This document shows, in pieces, positions 57,664-64,000 of a stretch of DNA of 64,000 nt. The notes beneath the pieces were generated by a model. The model had not been told where the DNA came from, did not search any database, and saw only the letters and a program-made list of their open reading frames with translations. Both the position numbers and the translations under genes were made by a program. The stretch spans positions 138,596,734 to 138,660,733 of the forward strand of contig CM057462.1 of assembly GCA_030035585.1 (NCBI GenBank). The letters run 5' to 3'. Source of the DNA: Dugong dugon (taxonomy: Eukaryota; Chordata; Mammalia; Sirenia; Dugongidae). Positions within the stretch are counted from its first letter, which is position 1, and each line of letters opens with the position of its first letter.

Positions 57664-58669
57664 TTCAACTCGACTTTAATGATGTGGATGGAGTCAAGCT
57701 TTCAGGACCTTCATTTGCTGATGTGGCACAACTCAAAGTGAGAAAAAATAGCTGCAAATATCCATTAATAATCAGAACATGGAACGTACGAAGTATGAAT
57801 CTAGGAAAATTGGAAATCGTCAGAAATGAAATGGTATGCATAAACATCGATATCCTAGGAATTAGTGAGCTGAAATGGACTAGTACTGGCCATTTTGAAT
57901 TGGACAACCATATGGTCTACTATGCTGGGAATGACAAATCAAAGAGGAATGGCATTGCATTCATCATCAAAAAGCACATTTCAAGATCTACCCTGAAGTA
58001 CAGTGCTGTCAGTGATAAGATAATTTCCATATACCTACAAGGAAGACCAGTTAATATGACCATTATTCAAATTTATGCACCAATCAATAAGGCCAAAGAT
58101 GAAGAAATTGAAGATTTTTACCAGTGTCTAGAGTCTGAAATTGATTAAACAAGCAATCAGGATGCATTGATAATTACTGGTGATTGGAATGCAAAAGTTG
58201 GAGACAAAGAAGAAGGGTTGGTAGTTGGAAAATATGGCCTTGGTGACAGAAGTGGTGCTGGAGATCACATGATAGAATTTTGCAAGACCAACGACTTCTT
58301 CATTGCAAATACCTTTTTCACCAACATAAACGGCGACTATACACGTGGAACTTGACAGATGAGGTACACAGGAATCAAATCAACTACATCTGTAGAAAGA
58401 GATGGTGGAAAAATTCAATATCATCAGTCAGAACAAGGCCAGGGGCCGACTATGGAACAGACCATCAATTGCTCATATGCAAGTTCAAGCTGAAACTGAA
58501 GAAAATTAGAACAAGTCCACAAGAGCCAAAGTTTAACCTTGAGCATATCTCACCTGAATTTAGAGACAATCTCAAGAATAGATTTGATGCATTGAACACT
58601 AATGACCAAAAACCAGACGAGTTGTGGAATGACATCAAGGACATCATACATGAAGAAAGCAAGAGGTAA
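57664..58669 (+). pseudogene. RTE apurinic-like endonuclease, well preserved
   Basis: The frame around 57668-58148 reads DVDGVKLSGPSFADV, IIRTWNVRSMNLG (Asn), DILGISELKW (Glu), then IIQIYAPINKAKDEE and a stop at 58146-58148. It continues in frame as ITGDWNAKVGDKEEG (Asp and Asn of the GDWN box), then after a frameshift near 58330-58355 as RRLYTWNLTDEVHRNQ and YGTDHQLLICKFKLK (the DH pair) to the stop at 58667-58669. All main catalytic boxes are visible. This enzyme nicks target DNA for reverse transcription. One stop and one frameshift inactivate it. Confidence 0.88.
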
Positions 58670-59939
58670 CTAAAGAGACAGGAAAGAAAGAAAAGACCAA
58701 AATGGATGTCAGAAGAGACTCTGAAACTTGCTCTTGAATGTCGAGTAGCTAAAGCAAAGGGAAGAAATGATGAAGTGAAAGAGCTGAACAGAAGATTTCA
58801 AGGGGTGGTTTGAGAAGACAAAGTAAAGTATTATAATGACATGTGCAAAGACCGGGCGGTAGAAAACCCAAAAGGGAAGAACACGCTAGGCATTTCTCAA
58901 GCTGAAAGAACTGAAGTAAAAATTCAAGCCCCAGGTTGCAATCTTGAAGGATTTCTCTTAAGCTACCACTCTGCACTTCCCCTTCTACTCACTACCACGC
59001 TTCTTGAAAGACTGTGCTGTATTAGCTTTCTCCACTTTCATCCTTCCCCTACCGGTTCCTGCCTCCACTTCTCTACTGAAACTGCTCTACACATGTTACT
59101 TGTGGCCACTTGCGTGCAGTTTTTGTTATTTAGTCATCCAATCTCTGTAGCTTTTGACAAGGTTGACAAGAATCTTTCTTTCCCTGCTTTCCATGAAACC
59201 ATTTCTCTTGCTTTTCCTAACTCTATAATCACTTCTTCTAGCTTTTTACCTGTCCACCCTTAGCTAATGGTACATCCCCTGATCTGTCCTTTGTGGTCTC
59301 TTCCCCGCCTGCATGTAGGTGATGTTTCCAGGCCCACAGTTTCCTTACATGCTGAAGACTCTAGTGTCTCTTCTTCTCCCTCAGCTTTCTTCTGTTTGCC
59401 AGACTCAGTCACAAACTGGACATGTCCACCTGTATATGCAACATAACTTATCATTCTTACCAACTTACCTTTCCCCACAGCTGTTCCCTTTCCTGTATTC
59501 CACATCTTGATAAATGGCATCACCATCTATTAATTGTCCATGCCAGAAATCTGAAAAAGATTCTTATTCTTCCCACTTCTATGCACATAATCCAGTTAGA
59601 CATCAAGTCCTATGCATTTCAATAAAGTATCTATTTGAGCCTGTTTCCCTTACTCATCTATGCTGCACATCCTTAGTCTTGGTACCCATCATTGTTTGCC
59701 TGTACTGTTGCAATAGCCTCCTAACTAATCCTGTCTTCACATCCCTTCTGCAATTCATCATTCATTCTGCTTTCTAAAATACAAGTCTGATTTTTTCACC
59801 CTCCTCCTGCTCACCACTTTTCAAAGTTCTCTATCATTTATAGAAGTGTTTGTCAAAGTGCAGTCTACTGTGTACCAACTTTTGCCACATGTACTTACCA
59901 TTCATATGATTTTCAATGGACTTCTCTTTTTTGTCTTAA

Positions 59940-60250
59940 ATGTGTTCATTGATTTATTAATTCAGCAGTACTTACTCATATAATGGGTTCTAGGATATGA
60001 GGACAATAAATGAATAGGAAAAAACATCAGATAGTAATAGAGTCTTTATAGAGGATTAGAATGGGGTGATAGGTCAGAGAAGTCGCTTTGAACTGAGTGG
60101 CCAGAAAAGGCCTCTTGCAGGAAGTAGTATTCAAGCTGATCTCTGAATGATAAGGAATCAGCCACAATCAGGGGAAGAGTATTCCAAGAATCTTTATGGT
60201 GGACATCTAGGTAGAAACATCCTGCAAGAGGTTGGGTCTAACACTAAAAT
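59940..60250 (-). mobile_element. L2 fragment, reverse, nested in L2
   Basis: TTATTAATTCAGCAGTACTT at the left, then GGCCTCTTGCAGGAAGTAG, AAGCTGATCTCTGAATGATAAGG (partly) and GGGGAAGAGTATTCCAAGAA, the reversed L2 3' part. It lies between copies of a 23-bp direct repeat. Confidence 0.6.
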
Positions 60251-60497
60251 TAACAAGTGATAGGCTTTCAAGATATAACACCACCATACTAGAAGTTTTC
60301 CTTAACTCTCCAGGAAAAGAGAATAGTAAAGGAAATAACATGTGAGTAAGAATTAATTATGTGTACATGTACCATGTAAAATCTTCTAATGGACCACTTT
60401 GGGAAATAATAACTTACAGGGACAAAAAAATCTAAACATTTAGAATGATATGCAGACCCATAGATATGTGACTTCTGTCTCCTATCATCTTTATGAT

Positions 60498-60730
60498 TTT
60501 TGCCACATGTACTAACCATTTGATCTCATTTCTACTCCTTGCCATGCATCTTAATATTCAGAAATATTGAATAGGTTTTGTGTTCTCTGTACACCAGCCT
60601 GGCTTGTATCTTTTCCCATTATGTTCTCTGTGATTGAAATCTCTCCCTGACTGGTCCACCTGGGTAAACAATTTCTCTTTCAAATCTCAGTTCCATTGCT
60701 CCTCTGAGAAACTTTCCTTGACTTCCCCTC
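60498..60730 (+). mobile_element. L2 fragment continuing the host L2
   Basis: AAATCTCAGTTCCATTGCTCC and CTGAGAAACTTTCCTTGACTT match the L2 text that follows the part ending near 59835. Confidence 0.6.
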
Positions 60731-60960
60731 AGACAGATTTAGGAACCACATACCACATGATGTATCTATTGTTCACATCTCGTAACTGAGGAAATGAGTT
60801 CATAGAGGTTAAATTGCTTGCCCAGTATCTCACAGGTTGTTGTTGTTAGTTGCCATTGAGTCAGCTTCAACTCAGTAGGAAAGGGCAAAGCCAAGATCTG
60901 AATGTAGATCTGTCTGACTTCAAGCCTGTGCCTATTCTATTAACCGATGACATCTATACC
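60730..60960 (-). mobile_element. MIR SINE, reverse, with a 40-bp RTE-tail insert
   Basis: CACATCTCGTAACTGAGGAA, GAGGTTAAATTGCTTGCCCA and GCAAAGCCAAGATCTGAATG are reversed MIR. At 60837-60879 a TTGTTGTTGTTAGTTGCCAT-type RTE/AfroSINE tail interrupts it. Confidence 0.8.
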
Positions 60961-61169
60961 AAGGCACTTTTCCTCTCATTGTTCCTATATCTTGGTCATT
61001 TCTCCCTTAGATCATTTATCACATGATATTGTGATTATTGGCTTACAGGTCAGTACCCCCAATAGATCGCAAGCTCTTTGAGGTCAATGACCTTGTCTTT
61101 TCAATGTAGATGCTTGAAAAGTTTGTTGTGAAGAAGGACAATCCAATGGGCCATCAGTTCATGTCTGTA

Positions 61170-61320
61170 CTCAAGAAAAATACCTCAGTTAAAGATGTAG
61201 ATTTGCTTTTAAGTTCCAACATTTACTAATTATGTGAGCTTAGCAAGTCACTTCACCTTGTTGAGCCTCAGTTTCTTCACTTATAAAATGTATCCCATTT
61301 AATCCCAATTCTAAGGCAAT
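61170..61320 (+). mobile_element. MIR SINE fragment
   Basis: TTATGTGAGCTTAGCAAGTC, TTGAGCCTCAGTTTCTTCAC and TTATAAAATG are the MIR core. Confidence 0.75.
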
Positions 61321-61329
61321 GGATATTGC

Positions 61330-63250
61330 TTACTTCTGGTTTGTCATTGCAAAAAAGGAGAAAAAAAGAATAACTTAAAGGATTCTTAGGCAAGGAAGCA
61401 TTTTTGTTTTTCATGATGAGACCCCTAATGGATTATCATTCTCAAAAGAGTAAGCCAGTGCATATGTCTGATTTATAGCCTAGACCAAATACAGTCAATG
61501 GCTTATTTTCATCAAGAGCTGTGCACTTGAGTCAGTGACTTGGGAATTGAGCAACTGAATTAGGAGGTTGCTTGAAATGGCAGATTGTACTCCAACTAAT
61601 GGAACATGATTTTCTATTTAATTATTCAAAGATTAACATAAGAAGAAATTAATATTCTTTCAGATAGCGTTGTTTGGACTTGTTTAGGAACCTTGATTAA
61701 AATATGTTCCAGCTTATTGAAAGTTATAAATCTTTGTTGGTTTGGTGTTTATTTTCAACCTGTCCTCATTTTGGACAATTTTTTGTATATTAGTATTTGC
61801 TTTCTTTTGCAAGAACACTGTTCATATAAAGTAACATATTTATTCGTTAACTCTTCACTCACTCAAGTAAAAATGGCACCGTATTAAGAATCCTATAAAA
61901 TATTCTTTAGTTTTGCCATAAAACTGTTTGTGATGAGTTCCAAATCTTCTGTGAGAACATCTGGAAATGTAGGCCAGAAGCTTAATTTTATTAAACATGA
62001 GAATATATTCATCAGATTTTTAAAAACTTTCGTTCTTGAGAGGTCTTTCTTTAGAGTTCCAGAATTTACTTTTTCCTCTATCATACAACGAGCTGTGAAC
62101 TAACTGAAGCAAATGGTTCCTTGCCGGAAGGATACAATGAACTTATTCTAAAAGACAATCAGCCATGTTGAAAGGCCTTTTGAAACCCCTGGGTGAAGAA
62201 AAGAGATAGAACATTTATAGATGTGAGGGTGGTCCAGTTGCAGGCTCTGTTCCTCCATAGTGACTACAGAGATTTCCTTCCTCATGTCTCTATTCGTATT
62301 CCTTCAGAAGCTCAGCAGTAGAGTGTAAATTTTCCAGCTTGAACAGGACCCTTCCTCTTTATGTGAAAGAGGATATTAATACAATGCATCCCCCAGACAA
62401 GATAAAACGATACCTAGGCAAAAAAGTTTAGACATACATGCATTCTTTTTTAGTAGTTATGAAGAATTCCAAAAGCTGAGTAAAAGAGGAAAGCAACTCA
62501 AGATCAGAACAAAACCTTTGGGAGCTCTCACAAGAAAATACGTGTATCATTGTTACGTGCCAAAGTAAATACAGCATACCAACCCCAAACTGCTTATCTA
62601 TGTGGTTTCCATGTGAAGTTGGTCAGGCTGTGCTGAGAGCCATTGAAGGTCATGGAAGTAAAAACAAAAGTAAGACTGTCTGTGTGAACCTTTGGCAAGT
62701 GAGTGCCAGGTTTCCTCGACATGTCCTCAGTTCTAGAGAAGTGAGCAAGAGGTGGCAGTAACGTTCTTTTCCTCTCTCTCTCTCTCTCAGTTGTGAATTA
62801 ACACATTTTCTTTGAGCCCCAGAAAATAGAATTCAGATTTACAGGGGGAGGTTACCAATCTGTTACTTTTAACATATATTTATTTTCATGCAGAATTGCA
62901 CCATAGTTAAAATGAGAGCTTTTTCCTTTGAAACTGACCTGCTTTTCTGGGAAAAAATGGGCACTGTCTTCCAGTTTTCCTCCTCCTTGTCGAATCAAAA
63001 CATCTTCAGATAAATGAATATCACAGGAATACCCACTTAGCATAGGAGAATGACGATGCCAGAAATAGCACATTCCACATTTTTATTTAGTTGTGTTATA
63101 ATTTTTGAGCACAAGTCAGGAGGCTGATGAAATGTCAGGAGGATATGTATTATAAAATATATCAGCTGAAAAAGTAGCTACATTCAGGGGGATGAATTTG
63201 TCTTTGTATTTAGAGTTTAAGCAGCGACTGTGTACTGTATTTTTTTTTTT
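61330..63250. other. Largely unique DNA; no gene recognised
   Basis: The longest repeat-poor stretch of the window. Minus-strand frames of 63 and 73 codons (61893-62084; 62852-63073) show no domain. A (CT)n run lies at 62774-62789. Confidence 0.5.
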
Positions 63251-63257
63251 TTTTTTG
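63241..63257. repeat. Poly-T run
   Basis: 17 T residues, then GG. No associated element identified. Confidence 0.8.
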
Positions 63258-63789
63258 GAGTAGAAAAGAGAAGACATGGGTCAATTCCACAAGCATTTAC
63301 TGAGTAATTACTGTATGAACAGCACTCTGCTAGCTACAGTTGGGAGTCACTCGAGGCTTACATTTGTTGAGTAAGTTCCCCAAGATCTCACTGCTAATAA
63401 ATAACAGAACATAGGCTTCTGTGATTTTAAAGTTGATGCTTTTCATTTCTTTTCTATGTTACCTCTCATTTACATTTGTTAAAAGGGCAAGGGTCTGCAT
63501 CATACGTCTCTATATCTGGGCTTCTCCCATCATGCCTGACTATCAGTCCCCATGCCTTAAAATAGTTCCCGTCTCATCAGTCCTCTCCTAAGAACCAAGA
63601 CAGCCAATATGTCTTATTAGCTGACCCTACGTTCCATGTACCCACTGACTACTACTATTCCTATGATTACTTCCATTCCAATATTACTGCTAGTAATAAT
63701 AAGAATATTCATACAGTACTTGATGTATGACTGAAACTCTGCTAAGAACTTTGGAAGCCTTATTTTATTTATATTTCAATGACGGTTGA

Positions 63790-64000
63790 AGATTTATACT
63801 CTGGAAGTACACTATCTGGGCTTAAATCCTAGCTCCTTTATTCATTAGCTGTGTAACTACAGGCAAGTTAACTTTTTTCTGAATTTCGATTATCTCACCT
63901 GTAAAATGGAAATAATAAAACTATCTATCTAAAAGTGTTGTTGGAAAAATTAAATAAATTAGAGAAGTAGTGAGTACCTAATGAATATTGGCTGTAAATC
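63790..64000 (+). mobile_element. MIR SINE, running to the window end
   Basis: GGGCTTAAATCCTAGCTCCTT, TAGCTGTGTAACTACAGGCA and CACCTGTAAAATGGAAATAA, then a diverged 3' part. The stretch 63700-63785 may hold a reversed MIR piece (CTCTGCTAAGAACTTTGGAA). Confidence 0.8.

Larger units (their letters stand above)
56018..58956 (-). mobile_element. RTE LINE with inverted 5' half (twin-primed), imperfect 8-bp TSD
   Basis: 3' half on the minus strand from the (CAA)n tail at 56018 to ~57660; 5' half on the plus strand from ~57664 (late 5' UTR) to ~58952. In element coordinates the two halves meet at GAAGGATT, found at both break points, so little or nothing was lost. Flanks CTCAAGCT (56010-56017) and CTTAAGCT (58957-58964) are the TSD. 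Confidence 0.92.
55510..59835 (+). mobile_element. L2 LINE, split by an RTE
   Basis: Left part to 56017 and right part from 58957. The right part carries CTTTTGACAAGGTTGACAAG (59152, the reverse-transcriptase motif A region), TGATAAATGGCATCACCATC (59508) and TGTTGCAATAGCCTCCTAAC (59706). No intact frame. Confidence 0.7.

Noticed and set aside
57561-58148. 195-codon plus-strand ORF
   Set aside because: It runs across the inversion junction of the RTE; the first third is reverse-strand RTE read backward and the rest is endonuclease. Not a host gene.

Overview
This window reads as AT-rich, gene-poor nuclear DNA from an afrotherian mammal, most likely an elephant or close relative. The evidence is the many copies of a tRNA-headed SINE of the AfroSINE type whose 3' end (GTCGCTATGAGTCG, then a CGACGGCA-like block, then (CAA)n) is shared with a BovB-like RTE LINE in the same window, plus a lineage-type L1. 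Species assignment is inference from repeat content. No host protein-coding gene, tRNA, rRNA or CRISPR array was recognised. Essentially every long ORF is a piece of a decayed retrotransposon. One 97-nt exon-like stretch on the minus strand (49859-49955) is the only weak hint of a host exon.

Layout. 0-4.2 kb: AfroSINEs, a composite tRNA/RTE SINE, MIR, and an old L1 split by a solo MaLR-like LTR. 4.2-12.3 kb: a 5'-complete but dead L1 bounded by a perfect 14-bp target-site duplication (TSD), with a second LTR of the same family inserted in its ORF2. 12.3-18.4 kb: unique DNA, old L1 pieces, and a Tigger-like DNA transposon holding a 300-bp L1 end. 18.4-31 kb: L2, MIR and old L1 hosts carrying SINEs, 5'-truncated RTEs and a degenerate telomere-like tract. 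31-38.3 kb: an old L1 with an RTE and a younger L1 nested in it, then a second younger L1 with an internal deletion. 38.3-39.9 kb: an L2 carrying a four-layer nest that includes an 84-bp-arm inverted repeat. 40-43 kb: SINEs in otherwise plain sequence. 43.8-48.7 kb: an ERVL/MLT2-like LTR split by a nearly full-length, internally inverted RTE, which is itself split by L1 ends. 48.7-53.4 kb: unique DNA, L2, SINEs and a truncated RTE. 53.9-54.6 kb: a probable solo LTR. 55.5-60.8 kb: L2 hosting a second internally inverted RTE with a well-preserved endonuclease region. 61-64 kb: MIR pieces and mostly unique DNA.

How the parts relate. The RTE supplies reverse transcriptase and endonuclease; the SINEs share its 3' tail and so were probably copied by it. 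Composite elements join tRNA-like heads or RTE 5' UTR to RTE 3' ends. Matching TSDs let insertions be ordered: L2, old L1 and MIR are hosts; L1, LTRs and RTE come next; AfroSINEs are generally last, although one AfroSINE was later split by an RTE. The most unusual structures are the 84-bp inverted duplication of target DNA at an RTE 5' end, two twin-primed RTEs, a SINE with an inverted head, and a telomere-like tract inside an L2. I did not find a novel functional system.
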